NCBI GenBank assembly: GCA_027886175.1
Contig: JAJNNQ010000018.1
Location: 21,495,001-21,559,000 of the forward strand
Direction of reading: 5' to 3'
From: Phylloscopus collybita
Lineage: Eukaryota; Chordata; Aves; Passeriformes; Phylloscopidae
Length of the DNA stretch: 64,000 bases
The number at the start of each line of letters is the position of its first letter. Within the stretch, counting starts at the first letter, position 1. Shown in pieces: positions 1 through 12,110 of this stretch. The position numbers and the translations under genes were made by a program. A model generated the notes under the pieces. That model was not told the DNA's origin, searched no databases, and saw only the letters and a list, made by a program, of their open reading frames with translations.

Positions 1-388
1 CTTGTGAGGAAATGCCAGCAGATTGGGGCTTTATCAACTTGGAGATGACACAGCTTCAAGGGGACCTAAGGGCAGCCTCACAGCACCTGCAAGGAGGTTA
101 TGGAAAAGCCAAAGGTAGGCTCTTCACAGTGGTGCACAGCTGAAGAACAGGATGCGACTGCCGTACTTCCAAGTGAGAATCTGGCTGGAGCAAGGAAAGA
201 GCTTTCTCCTCACAAGGACAGACATGCAAACAGGTTGCCCAAGGAGATTTTAGAGTCTCTGTGTGTGGAGGTTTTCAAGACAAAACCACATAAAACTCCA
301 AGCAACTTGACCTGACCTCACAGCTGACCTTGCTCCAAGCAGGGGTTTGGACTAAACTTCTCCTAGTGTCACTTTCAGTCTGAGTGCA
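1..388 (+). mobile_element. CR1 LINE, decayed 3' end, may run off the left edge
   Basis: The stretch follows the 3' part of a CR1 LINE in sense orientation: the end of ORF2 and the 3' UTR. Recognisable landmarks in order are GGCTCTTCACAGTGGTGCAC near 119, ACAGGTTGCCCAAGGAGATT near 230, GTGTGGAGGTTTTCAAGACA near 263, and GCAGGGGTTTGG near 339. In CR1 these encode the end of the reverse-transcriptase reading frame or lie just behind it. The frame is broken and no protein is made; a 71-codon open stretch at 100-315 is only a relic of the LINE. The terminal 8-bp repeats of CR1 are not recognisable, so the 3' edge is approximate. Divergence from remembered consensus is heavy, so the insertion is old. 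The subfamily is not resolved. Confidence 0.75.
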
Positions 389-1361
389 AAAGGATCACCT
401 TTTTGTGTGAAGACTCATCTTTTTCATACATGCTCTTGCTAAATAGATTGGATGCTCCCTAGTTCTCATTCTGTAAGGCACAGTAATCTGTCCCTATATC
501 TATCCTCTCAGTGTCAACTTTGCCTTGCAGACTTGTATCCTACCACCACTCTCAATCCTTAAGTAATTTCTTTCAGTAAAGAGGCCAGTTGTGTTATCAA
601 ATTCAGCTCCCACAGCTTTATGCAGCTAGATGAAAGTTATCAATCCAGAAAAAGTCCACAAGGACAATTCCTCCAGGTCTTTTTATTTTTAGGGTTTTTT
701 TTCTACACATTACAGAGTAAGAAAAATATTACTGATAAAAAAAATAGAAAAGGAAAGGCTTAAAACCACTATGCACCAGAAGAAGAGACAAAAGAAACAA
801 CAAACACAACTGAAATATGAGTTTGCTGGCTAACAGTGCCAGGAAAATTGCGATCCTTGCAGAACAGCAGGATACGTTTACTAGGGTCAAGTTATCCACC
901 ACCTACAAAGAGACTCCATTACTTCATTACGTGCAGCTGTGACTAAATTCAGTAAAGGTAGACAGAACCTTTACTGAATTTCTTAGTTGCATTCTGCTGC
1001 CAAAGAGGAGGTAGCATCAGGAGGAAATTTCTTATTTCTTGGTATTTCCTGATAAAAAAGCGCACAGAGAGGATGTCCTTTGAGAAGCCCAGAAGGCAGC
1101 ATGCCAGAGGAGCTGAATAGAGACTGCTGTTAGCAAGAGGAAGCACAGCAGGATTCATAGCTCACTTGGGGCTTGGAGGAAGAACAGTAATGTTAGTTCA
1201 GTACAGTTTTACAGAATCTGAATGGTTACAAAATGGCCTAGATACCTCTCAGGATGGATGAAGGCCAAAATGCTATTATTGATCTCAGCCCAGTCAACGC
1301 CTCTCTAGAGAATCTCCTTCTAGTGTTTATCCTCAGCAATACTTTATTTATTCCATTAAAA
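389..1361. other. Unique non-coding sequence
   Basis: AT-rich sequence with stops in all frames at short intervals. The one open stretch, on the minus strand at 949-1158, has no domain or membrane pattern and no plausible exon borders. No repeat family was recognised. Confidence 0.6.
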
Positions 1362-1508
1362 CAAACTAACCCTCACAAAAAGATGAAAACAAAACAAAAA
1401 ATCCAAGCAAATGAAAACCCAAAACAATGAAAACCAACCAACCCAAAATAATTCCCCAAAACCCAAACAAAAAACCCCACACCAAAACCAAAGGAAAAAC
1501 AAAACAAA
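1362..1508. repeat. A/C-only low-complexity tract
   Basis: About 145 bases made almost wholly of A and C on this strand, in irregular units such as AAAACC, CCAACC and CAAAA. G and T are nearly absent. It is the first of nine such tracts in the window. Confidence 0.85.
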
Positions 1509-2374
1509 GCTGCAAACACAACTTCTGTTCTCTTAGCTTTATTTAGTCACTTCAGGTTTAAGTAGCATAACACCTTGCATGACCAGTCTGAGTCCACAAG
1601 GTTCACTTGTTTTAACTGTAGGCAATTCTTCACTCTTCCTTACCTACTTGCTCACATTCCCTTAGTCATAGATATCAAAACAAGAAATACAGTTTAAATT
1701 TACTGTCTTCACTGTCATCACCGCAAGAGACTGAACCCAAATTTTCAGTCTTGACAGCTAAAAAATGTTAGGTCAGAAATATCAGCTACTGGGTATTCAT
1801 AAGAGCCTCAGGAGGTAAGAGTTTTACAAAATCTAATATGCTAAATTAGCAGAAGAGTTTGGAAAAAGAAGCAAGTTTTCAGGTATCTAACTTTTTTCTG
1901 GCTATTAGCATTTTAACAGTATGCTTTTGAAATAAACTTCTTGATCTATCACCACCAGCCATGTTTTGGTTCTCATCAGAGCAGTCTCAGAGCACACAAG
2001 CTTTGCTCCTTAAAATCTTCATTTTTAGCTTAAAACTAAACTGGAAGATGCAATCCAGCTTTTAAGAAGATACTAATCTATAGCACAAGACTAGAGCTAG
2101 TCCAAGGTAACACTTCAGACAAAAAAAAGGCTGCAGTATAGATCTCAGGTCCTTGGTACTAAATTTTTTTCTAAAAACCAACTCTCATGCTGGTTGTTTC
2201 TGTGTAGAAACATAGGCACAGCCTATGATGAAATGGGGCCCATTTTGATCTATCAAGGAAAGAAGCTCAGAGTTCTGAGCTTTTTGACCTCACCTCAAAT
2301 ATGTCCCTCACAATCAGTGGAAGGTCAACGATGAGAAGAAATGCATTTATGGATGCTCGCCATTCCCAAGGCTC
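1509..2374. other. Unique non-coding sequence
   Basis: No gene or repeat recognised. A very small hairpin with 7-bp arms (CATAGGC and GCCTATG) sits at about 2210-2226; it is too short to mean much. Confidence 0.55.
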
Positions 2375-2455
2375 TCTAACCTTCCCCAAGGTCACATAAT
2401 GGGAACGTAAAAACAAAAAGTATCCAGAGCTAGTACTAGAGCATACAAACTATTC
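2375..2455 (+). mobile_element. Possible MIR SINE relic
   Basis: The stretch around CCCCAAGGTCACATAATGGG, followed by CAGAGCTAGTACTAGAGCAT, resembles the MIR core, where a CCCAAGGTCACACAG-type motif is followed some 50 bases later by a CCAGAGCCCGTGCTCT-type motif. The middle is poorly kept. MIRs are ancient tRNA-derived SINEs present in amniotes. The match is short and could be chance. Confidence 0.4.
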
Positions 2456-4984
2456 TGTAAATGACATGCAGCTTTTACTATTTATTCACTATTATATGCA
2501 GCTTTTCTTACTTTTTTTGCTGCTATGTCTTCTTGCCACCATGAAAGGATGTCCACCACTAGCAGAGATGGACATAAGTGAACTTGATACAGGCCATCTG
2601 TTAAAAGTACCATGCCAGAGTATAAGATAAGTGTAATGGTTGTTTAATCATTCTCACCATGAAGTGCCAATTCTTTAGTGTCTTATGACATTCATGAATG
2701 ATGCAGAGGGCTGGCATGATGAATGCAGAGCAATTCCAACTGACAGATACTTTCAGAGAATTTATATCCTTCCCACACTCCCAGGACAAAAGGGCTCTTG
2801 AGCTGAGTTATCATTTGTTCCATGAGAGGATTTACAGTCTTGCCAGCAACTCCTTTTACCTTACTCTATAAAGCGTTTATTTTGATATACTGATTGTGAT
2901 CATTCAAGAACAACTGTATCTGAAAAAAGTCAGCAGGGGAGAGAGAAAGCAGAGTGGTTCTGAATAACTTGCTCACCTTGACCTAGGACTGCATTCCCCT
3001 CAGCCAGTTTGCTTTGTCTTTGGTATCAGTTCTTTCCCAGCATCCTCTGCTATCCCATTGTATTACATTACAAATGTAGTATCACTCAAGGGAGACATGT
3101 AATCTCCCATGCCTGGCTACCCTTCCTCCATGGCAAAAGGTGAAGTTTAGCCTCAAAAGCCGTCTGCCGTAGTCCCTTCTTGTCATTTTACTAGAAAGCA
3201 CCTCAGCATCACTGTTTTCACATCACCTTAGAGTGGCCTCTACCTTACAGTTACACATAGCAACAGCTCCTGCCAAGAGATTCAGTGGCAAAGGAGCACG
3301 TGGAGCACCTTATCCAGAAGAGCTGGGTGATACAGGCACACAGTACCACAGCCTCAACAGTACTTAGAGACCAGGATATTCCCACTGCCATGATGAACAC
3401 ATCAGTATCAGATGTGTATTGCATGAGGCAGTTTAGCTAATATGCAAAGCTTCTCCTATGGCAGAGGCTACCAGTAAGTTTTGTGAGATGATATTTAGCC
3501 ACTCTCTCAAAGTTTTATCATCACTATTGTATTCTGAGAAATTCAACAGTTATAATCTTGACTAAAATACATCATCACCTAAGAGGCCCTGAGTCTGTGG
3601 CCTTCAGCTGCACAAAGCCATAGCATGTGTCACCCAAGTGAGGATAATGAAAGGTCTGTGGGCTGATCACATTGATCTAATGACAGCAGTGATTTCTCTA
3701 CACTTCATTTTGAAAGCTTTAGGTGACTTCAGGCAGAGAAGCAATAAGCTTCTATGAATATTACAAAAAAATATCCATAATATCATTACAGAGAAGGATA
3801 TTATCTTTTTTTACCCAATTTTAAATTGCTTTAATGCCACATTTTTGCACCTCTATACAGTACTTGATCTTAAATGCCCTGAAATGTCCTGTTCTTAAGG
3901 GGGCCTTCACAAACTAATAGGAGAAATTTAACTTGCTTGCCTTTGAAATTAATCATTCATTATATTAAAGGATAATACACCACATCAGCACACAATATAA
4001 AGGTAGACAAGTGACAGGTGCTACCAAACACCTACCTAGACATGTAGAAGGGACTTTCTAGAGCAGTGAATGAACCACATGGTATTTAATGGGTATTGTT
4101 AAGAAGTTCTAGAAAGATAAGTCAAATTAATAAGACTGAAGAAATAGCAAAACATAGGCAGGTCATGTCCTCAACCTCTCCTCCCACTGAGAAATTTTGA
4201 TTAAAATTTATAAACATTTTCTTCACTCATATTTCAAGTGTGTATTAATCTCCACCTCTAAGCACTAAACCTCAGTATTCTTGTTTCTGTCTCTACCACT
4301 TTATTGTGAATTGTCAGCTTCATTCCTAATAAAGCATTTAATTACTACATTGTTTATTTGGGAGACAACATAGGGAAGAGTTGCTTTCAGGTACACCTTT
4401 CAGGGTGCCAAAGATATAAAATTCTAAATAAAGTTGATTTCTGTGCTCCCTTAAATGGGAAAAAACCCACAACTTTCTCAAATAACCTGGAAAAATAAAC
4501 TCCAGTCTATCTTTTCTTTCTCTCCCATTCTGTAAATACAAACTATTGATTTACTTCTAGGTCTTTCATGCCTTTTGCACGCTTCAATAATACAGAGGAT
4601 TTGTTCCTCATCCTTTCATCTCCAGGCCTGGAATGCCTCTTAAGCCCTCCGTTAAGGGTCACTCATTCTTCCTCAAACTGCAGCACTTGTATCCTGCAGA
4701 GCTCCAACAGGTGACAGCTAGTGAGACATTCAAGTAGCACATAATCACTTGCCTCCTGACTTCTTTGGCAGGTGAGACAGAAAGACAAATTTTTTGTAAA
4801 CCCTAGTTATTCAAACTTTTGATCATTTACATTTGATCTTTTGTAAGCCTCCTTCTGAATGAATATAAAAACTAAAATATGGATAAAGAGTAACTTCCAA
4901 TCCAGCACCTTGCATGAAGTTGAACAGGCAGCATTGTTCCATCAGGTCTATACTCCCATAGAAAACCAGGAATGTGTGGACCTT
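2456..4984. other. Unique non-coding sequence
   Basis: No gene or recognisable repeat. The minus-strand open stretches at 2601-2789 and 4338-4541 are of chance length for DNA this AT-rich and have no known domain. Confidence 0.55.
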
Positions 4985-6290
4985 CTCACCTCAAATGCTT
5001 AGAAACAAAGAACCATTTGGAACCACTGGAAAGAATATGTAGAGATCATTCCGTTTACCCTCTCCTCCAAATCAAAGCAAGGTCAATGAGAAAAGGTTAC
5101 TTAGGAACTACTTCAGTTTTGAATGTCTCAAAGAAAGGACATCCAACAACTTCTTCATTGGCAACCAGTTCCAGTATTTTACTGTCCTACTCTGTAAGTT
5201 ACAATTTTCTGTATTCCATTCTTGTTGCTTCTCATGTTGTTTCTGTGGATCCCCAAGACGAGTCTGATCTATAAACTCCTAACCTGGTAATTAAAGACAA
5301 CCATAATTTTTCCTCTCTCTCCTCCCTTAGGGTTCAACAAAACACATCTCGTATTTTCCAGCACTTTTACCACATTAGTGGCCTTCTGCCAAGTGAAGCC
5401 CAAACTTGAATGCAGCACTCCAGATGTAGTCTCACAACCAACTACAGGGTAGGAAAGCATTCCCATAGCCAGCTCACAGTATTCTTGCTAAGACAGATCA
5501 CTATGTAACTGGCTCCCCAAATAAGGACACATTGCTGACACTAAGTCAAATGGTTAAACATCTTTTCTACACAGCTGCTTTATTCCATTCAGCTGGAACA
5601 CACCCTATTGCACCTCTTGCACAGGAGTTCCCCATCCTAGATGACCTGGCATTTTCTTTTGTCAAATTTCATAAGATTCATCATGATGACCCCATTTCTC
5701 CCACCTGTTTGGAGGTCCCTCCAAATTGCAGCTCATCACAAGCTATCCCAGTTTGTTAATTTGCAAACTTGCTTGGAGCACAGGCAGTTTTATCACCCAG
5801 GTCATCAGCACATACACTAAAAAGCACTGGCATCAGTATCAACCCCTGAGGGGCATCACTAGCTATAAACTGCCTGATGAACTTCGTGCCATTGAGCACA
5901 GCCCTTTACACCAGCAAGTCCAGTCAACTTCCAACCTGCCTATCCCAAATCTCAAAGATTGATATATCGGGATACTGCAGGAGACTGTATCAAAGCCTTT
6001 GTAGAAGTGAAAATAAACAATGTCTCCTGCACCCATTATCCACAGAGCCAGTGTTATTGCAGAGGGCAACGAGTTTCGCCAAGCAAAATGGCCTGCAGCA
6101 AATACATGTGGGCTATTCTAAATTAGGTTTTCATTCTTTGTGTCCTTGCAGATAACTTCTAGGAAAATTTGCTCAGTAATCTTCTCAGGAACTGGTGTTA
6201 GGCTGACTACTCTGTAATTCTCTAGTAGACATGGCATACACCTTCCTCCCCCCCTGCCCCCACCCCTGCTTCCCCCAGTCATTAATAACC
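4985..6290 (-). mobile_element. CR1 LINE, long decayed copy, reverse-transcriptase part plus 3' UTR
   Basis: Read on the minus strand this follows CR1 from the reverse-transcriptase domain to near the 3' end. Seen on the plus strand, in order from the 3' end of the element: GAACCATTTGGAACCACTGG (near 5010), ATGTCTCAAAGAAAGGACAT (near 5121), the block around GCAGCACTCCAGATGTAGTC (near 5411), GCATCACTAGCTATAAACTG (near 5851), TTCGTGCCATTGAGCACAGC (near 5883), and AGGCTGACTACTCTGTAATT (near 6200). These keep the order and rough spacing of CR1 ORF2 followed by its UTR. The frame is shattered by stops and indels, and the several short open stretches here are relics of it. At about 1.3 kb it is the longest CR1 copy in the window. 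It is 5'-truncated, as is usual for LINEs. Heavy divergence implies an old insertion. Confidence 0.8.
6240..6275. repeat. C-rich low-complexity patch
   Basis: A short run of C interrupted by T, G and A lies at the 5' edge of the CR1 copy. It may be a drifted piece of the element that expanded by slippage. Confidence 0.6.
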
Positions 6291-9200
6291 TTTTGACTGT
6301 TTTATTTGGTTTTGTTTTTCCCACCTATTTCCTCTCCAAGTATTTCACAATTTCTCACTGTATTTATTGAAGATCAAAGTGCCACAGTGTGATGTAGGCT
6401 CTTGGATCTTAATATTTCTTCCATCCTAGAAAGAATTTCCTCTCTTCACATATGCTGTCCTCAAGATGCCTGTTAAAAATAGATCTCCCCTCAGTCTCAG
6501 GACCTGCAAGCATTCCTTCATCTATTTAAGGGCCTGAAAGCATAATGAAAAGCTCCTGTTCCACTTAGTTCATCAAAGAGCAGGACCTGTTCCTGAGTTA
6601 TGAGATTGTTTCATGAACACATCAAGTATGACCAGTGCTACATATATCATAATGTCCTATATTCCTGCAAATCCAGAAAAGTGTTTTCCTTCTTGTGGAA
6701 TGGGTCTAGACTCACAGTTCATTATTCTGGTATTTTCTTCATTTTAGCAAAGTTGAACGGGCTTCCTCGTATTGTAAACTTGAAGCTATAGGTCAAATCT
6801 TCTGATTTAGGTATTCTGCTCCAAATCCAACTCCTAATTCTGCTCCTTTGCTCTAGAGGGTAAGATTACTAAAGAATTCTTCTGGCTTTTCCATCAGTGA
6901 ATGCTGCTATAAGATACTCATAAAAGCTATGAGACCTGCAGTTTCTTCAGGGAAGTCCTTCCAACATGTCATTCTGACAGTTACATCTTCCCTTCACTGA
7001 TAAATTGGGATGTGTTCAAAGAACAGAAAGCAAGTTCCAGGAAAAGCCAATTTTTTACAATGGTCTCAGAGGTGCAGACTGTTCCATGGACTCATTTTCC
7101 TTTGTTCAAAGGTTCACAAGTTATTTTGAAAGGTGGCTTCCATACAGTACTTTGAAGTATTTTATTTATTTTTACATTAATTTATTTCTTTTTACATCCA
7201 ATCAGTTTCCATGTCATTTTTGCTAATCCTCAAAGTTATTTATATTTAAACAACAGCCTCTGGCTTTTATTATCTCCATTTGACTCTCCTATATGTCATA
7301 AAATGCTGAATTGATAAGCTGACAATAATTGCCACAACAGAACAGTAAGGTCACAAACATAAGCAAAAGAGAATGTCATTCTGACCTTGCAACAAGCGTA
7401 AATCTGAGTATTTCATCTCAGGTCAGTGATTTAAATACATTTAGTTATAAAAGAAATCATGTTCATTGCAGTGCTTCAAAGCAGTATTTGTTTGCATATT
7501 AATTTATATTCAAATATAATACCTTCTGTAATATATTGTATTGGGAAAATAATAGGGAAAACCAAGCATTGGAAAACTGAAGTCACTACCAGTGAAATCT
7601 TCCACTTTTTACAGAATGTATCAGAACTTCCTCCACCACTCACATGTTTCTGTGACAATGTATTATTCCATGAGTAGGTGGGATGGATCTTTCTTTTTCA
7701 AGGCAATCCTCATATAACACTGCCAAAATAAACCACACACAGTTGAGCAGAATTATAGAAATCTCCAATTTCTGTCCAGTTATTTTGGCATTACACATAG
7801 TCTATCAGTAGCCAGCTACTGTTATGGTAGAGCAAAAGGAAATTGAGGACTTGTTAGGGCTTATAAAGCAGCTAGACCATCCAGTGGAAAAAGACTAGAA
7901 ACCAAATATAAAAGATATAAAATCCTCTCTTCTGAGTTACATCAAATTAGGCTATGCCTGATGACAGAGTTTAAGGCTTCCTGTGCACGTTCATTTGCCC
8001 TGGTGTATCTACAGCTGAACAAAACAAGGAGAGGGTATAAATAATGCCTTGCAGAGAAAAGAAGAGAGACCATGTGATAGTGGATGCCAAAATATGATTT
8101 TTAGTTGTCCACCTGTGAAAGACCAACCAATCCAGACACTGAGCAACTACAACCACATTGAACTCAGTCACCATAAGACCTATGGTCTACATACATTTCG
8201 GTATTCAGTCCTCAAGAACCAGGTAAATAACAGATCTGTCACCCATTGGTATCTCAAGAATAAATAATTATTAACTATCTAGGATAGTCACTATTTTCCA
8301 CCATTTTTGCAGATACACTACACTTGTTTTCTATATGCAACATTACAAAACCAAGCTCTTCTGTGGGTAGAAAAGTACTGGGCTTTTTCATCACACCACT
8401 TAGCAATAATTTTGTAGGGAAAAAAAGAATCAAAATAGACATACTAAGAAAATACCAGCATAAAAAAAGAGAATAAAGAAAAGTTCCAAAAATCTCACAC
8501 AAGACTCTCATGACAGCAGTAACTACACATGCTTACCCAACTAATAAAAACACAAGAGCCCTCCTCCACTCCTGCACTTTTAACAACATGCCAGCATCTT
8601 GCTTAGTAAGTTTGCAGGAAAACAACAATTTCTGTTGCTGCTTAGCTCTCACTTTCAGATGTGAAGATTTCCATCACTAAGCACTACACAAATCAAGATA
8701 CTGCATTTCAGCATGCTTTCTTACTGCAAACATATTGCTCTCACTCATTTTATTAGAAAGGGAAAGGCTAAAGAAGTTGCTTCCTTCAATTAAACTGCAA
8801 AACTTGGTTTTACTTCTTCGGCAACATTAGCATCATAGATTATTGTGCTCATGTTTACTTCTCCTTCCAGCCTACCCTCTGTATGCAGAAAATAAAATAA
8901 TTGCAATGTTTTCCCCTCCAGATCTTCTTCTGTGACATACATCTTCAACAAGACCCATGAGGAGTGAATTATGAAACGATGGGTAAAGCAAGTAGCATTT
9001 AATCAGAATGAAAAGTATTTGGAAGTTCCTAGTTACACATGTATCCCACTTAAGGTCAGCCATTGATTAGACTCTCTAGAGACTACTGCAACACAAGTTA
9101 AAGAAAAGTATTTCTGCTTAAAAAGATGATCAATCCAGCACCCTGAAATAAAATTATTTCTGCTTCCAGGCACACAACCCTATTACTGCAGCTCCCATTT

Positions 9201-9785
9201 ATCCTTTGCTATTCCTGTTGTTCCTTAGTAAATTCATTTGCATCCAGTTTGACATTACAGGAGATCCTGACATACAGAAACACCCTGTATCTCCAGCTGA
9301 GGAATAGAATTTAGTGAATTGCTTGTTCAGCACTGGCCCAAGGGTATTTTGATGTAATGGAGGTATTTTGCCTGCTACCACTATAAAATAAGAAAGTCAA
9401 CAACAGCATGTGTGTCAATAATGTTGAAGCACAGACTTCTTAAATGTACGTATTTTTCTGAATTAACTTAAACTCACCATATCAATCTATTTACAATTTG
9501 AAAGGAAAAATGGATGGAAGTATTGGCTAACCTCATCCCTTTCTGCTCCAGTCTGAATTATCCACATCTAAAAGGACTGACTGAGGAAATGGAAAAAAGG
9601 CTACGTACACTACACACAGCTTATCTTAGGAGCATGTTTCAAAGATTTCTACAGTGAAAAAGGAGATAAACTTCCTTAACAGCAGCAAAAAGGAACAGCT
9701 AGGAGTAATGCAATAAAAATGGAAAGGGAAAAAAAAGAAGAAACAGAGAAGCCAGCTGAATATCAAGAGCAAGAAGAAATTAATA
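6291..9785. other. Unique non-coding sequence, with a purine-rich patch
   Basis: No gene or transposable element recognised. A purine-rich patch of A and G lies at about 9718-9780, just before the next CR1 tip. Small open stretches on both strands (for example 7005-7226, 7459-7677, 8275-8511) have no known domain and overlap each other in different frames, as random AT-rich DNA gives. Confidence 0.55.
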
Positions 9786-9872
9786 ATGATTATAGAACCA
9801 TTAAGATTGGACAAGACTTCCAAGATGATCAAGTCCAACCTTTGACTGAACACTGCCATAGCACTAATGAAG
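9786..9872 (-). mobile_element. CR1 LINE 3' tip
   Basis: The plus-strand reading TAGAACCATTAAGATTGGAC, then TTCCAAGATGATCAAGTCCA and a decayed CACTGCCATAGCACTAATG, is the reverse complement of the CR1 3' UTR end. The element runs right to left, with its 3' terminus near 9786. Only about 85 bp are kept, a common outcome of early stopping during LINE reverse transcription. It is better preserved than the copies at 0 and 5 kb. Confidence 0.85.
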
Positions 9873-11968
9873 ATGAGCTCTCCCCATGACTTTATTTTCC
9901 CCTCCCAGTTGTGAAGCAGGCCTTCAAATAACCATCCTCAGTTAACTTTGACCGTAGTCAATAACTTTGACTACGGTCAAAGCCATAGTGCCTAGGCACC
10001 CAATCAAATTTTCTAGATGGTTTCTAGAGGACACACAAGAAACCTGTCTTCCTTAGGTGCATATGAGTCCAAAAACCCCAGGTACAGCACTACTGTTTCT
10101 AATGACCAATACACACTGCTGTATAATGACTGAAATTTTTACACAGAGCCTGAAATCAGCACTGTTCAGATGTGTGTACTTAAAGTTCTTTTCAATTGGC
10201 AGTTCAAAGAACATCACCAAGCAATATTTATTTCTTTACTTTCTCACCATATGTCTGGGACCTTTTACTTGGGGGCTTTTGTTTGACTTCGGTTTCAGTT
10301 TCACTGCTTTTTCTCTCTCCCTGCTGATGTCTGCCAAAGGCATCACCATGGTGACTAAAAGACCTCCTGAGAAGATAACAAACCCTCAAAGTTTTCCTTC
10401 AGAGCAGTCTCCAGCTGTTGCAAACTTTCCCCATTTATCTCTTCACAGTCTCAATTAGAGCAATTGCATCTTGGAACCGATTTCCTCCTCCCTCCTACTG
10501 AAAATGCTTTGGTCCACCTGTCAATTGGCATCCTTGCTTCATTACTTGCTGACAGCTCACAATACAGCTCCCTTCCCCTGGCAAATTACTCCTAATCAAT
10601 TCCTCCTGCAACATTATCTCGTAGCTCTTCAACATACAGACACATACTCTCACACTGGGAAGGGGCTAGCTGGGATAGCTGCCTCCCTAAAGAGCTAGGA
10701 TACACAAGGAATTTGGTGCATGAAATATTTTCCTGGGCTTGCTGCTGGTTTGTTTTGGGACACTGGATGAGCTTCATAGCCTCATTTTCCATCTATACAG
10801 GTGCTTAGAGAAAAGAAAGCTTGATTACTCAGGATGAAACAAAGAGCAAGGAAGTAAACAGTATTAACAAACACTGCACTACGTTATGATTGACTTTTTA
10901 CCCACAATAAAGCCCCGATAATCTGCTGATTTTCAGTTAGTTGCCCTATCAGATAATGCTTTTGCTTTAATTCCAAATCCTGATCCCCTTTCCTTACACT
11001 AATAAGATAACATGATGAATACCATACAAAGACAGCTACCCACTCTGTAACCAGAGACAAAAAGAGCCTTCAAAATTTTGATGCATCATCTAGGGAACTT
11101 TAATCACATTAAGTGAACCAGGCTGTCTTAGTCAGAGAAGACAGAAAAGATAAAAATCATCACAAAATGTGACCCATAGTACCAAAGATTATTACAACTT
11201 GTTTTCCTGACAGGTGGTTGTTGCCTGATTCTGTTATTTCAATATTTCTTAATGCTGTTTTTTTCTTGATAGTGCCATACTATTCAATAGACATCAATCT
11301 AGAAGTGTGTTTGAAGAATTTTTATGCATACATTTCTATGTAAATGTATCTTTTGTTTTTTAATAGTTCATTAATGTAATAAAACCCAGTGAAAGTACCT
11401 GTGCATGTAGATACACTAAACTCATCAATGGACTGCTCCTAAAGGATGTGGAACACACAAGGGCACATTGCTGAGATTTTAAAGGTCTTTCTTTGCTAGC
11501 ACATATAAAACTGCTGAAATTTTCTCAGTTGACAGGGCTCTGAATAAATGTGCTTGGCAGATTTATCACTGGGAGAAGCCACACAGGTTTTAACTACACT
11601 GTCTCCAACACTGCTGCTACTGAGTCATGAATTTCTAGGACTGAGGACTAAGTTCACCTTTGAATTGTTTTCACTCCTGGCCCTCCCAGGTGAGACTGCC
11701 AAGAAGATGTGCAATCAGAGTCATGAGTGATAATGGGAACTGCCAAGTGGATCCCAGATGCACCAGCTTCTGCCTCTGTTCTGCACAGACACAGCAGAAG
11801 CCTTTAAGGGCTAATGTAACGTCATGAAGCAGTGCTTGTTCAGCATCCTTATTATGTGCAGGGTAGCAGTTTTACTTTTGTGCTACAGAGTGCAGAACTG
11901 AGGACTGGACACAAAGATCAGAATTAGGAACATTGTTCTCTTTTCCTGTTTTTACATATGTAAGAAGT
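9873..11968. other. Unique non-coding sequence
   Basis: Apart from the hairpin at 9946-9982, no structure is recognised. The plus-strand open frame at 10057-10458 (133 codons) has a hydrophobic middle but no recognisable family, no good start context and no exon signals that I can defend. Confidence 0.5.
9946..9982. repeat. Perfect 15-bp inverted repeat, 7-base loop
   Basis: The left arm CTTTGACCGTAGTCA (9946-9960) is matched exactly by its reverse complement at 9968-9982; the spacer is ATAACTT. The decamer TAACTTTGAC is also repeated directly at 9943-9952 and 9962-9971. Both arms carry a CpG, which is rare around here, so the arms look recent. Confidence 0.95.
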
Positions 11969-12064
11969 AAAAAAAAAAAAAAATAAAAAAATCAACTTAC
12001 CTTAGAATAAGAAAAAAATCTTTCTGGGCACTTCATCATATTAACTGAAACAAGCTGCAACTTC

Positions 12065-12105
<41 letters not shown>
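11969..12105. repeat. A run and 39-base T run separated by 75 bases
   Basis: An A run at 11969-11991 with one T inside is followed at 12067-12105 by 39 uninterrupted T. The two can pair as a long A:T stem around a 75-base loop. The exact length of the T run is likely to be polymorphic or mis-assembled. Confidence 0.9.

Positions 12106-12110
<5 letters not shown>

Noticed and set aside
10057..10458. 133-codon open frame with a hydrophobic middle
   Set aside because: No family, no exon signals, and a length that chance allows within 64 kb of AT-rich DNA.
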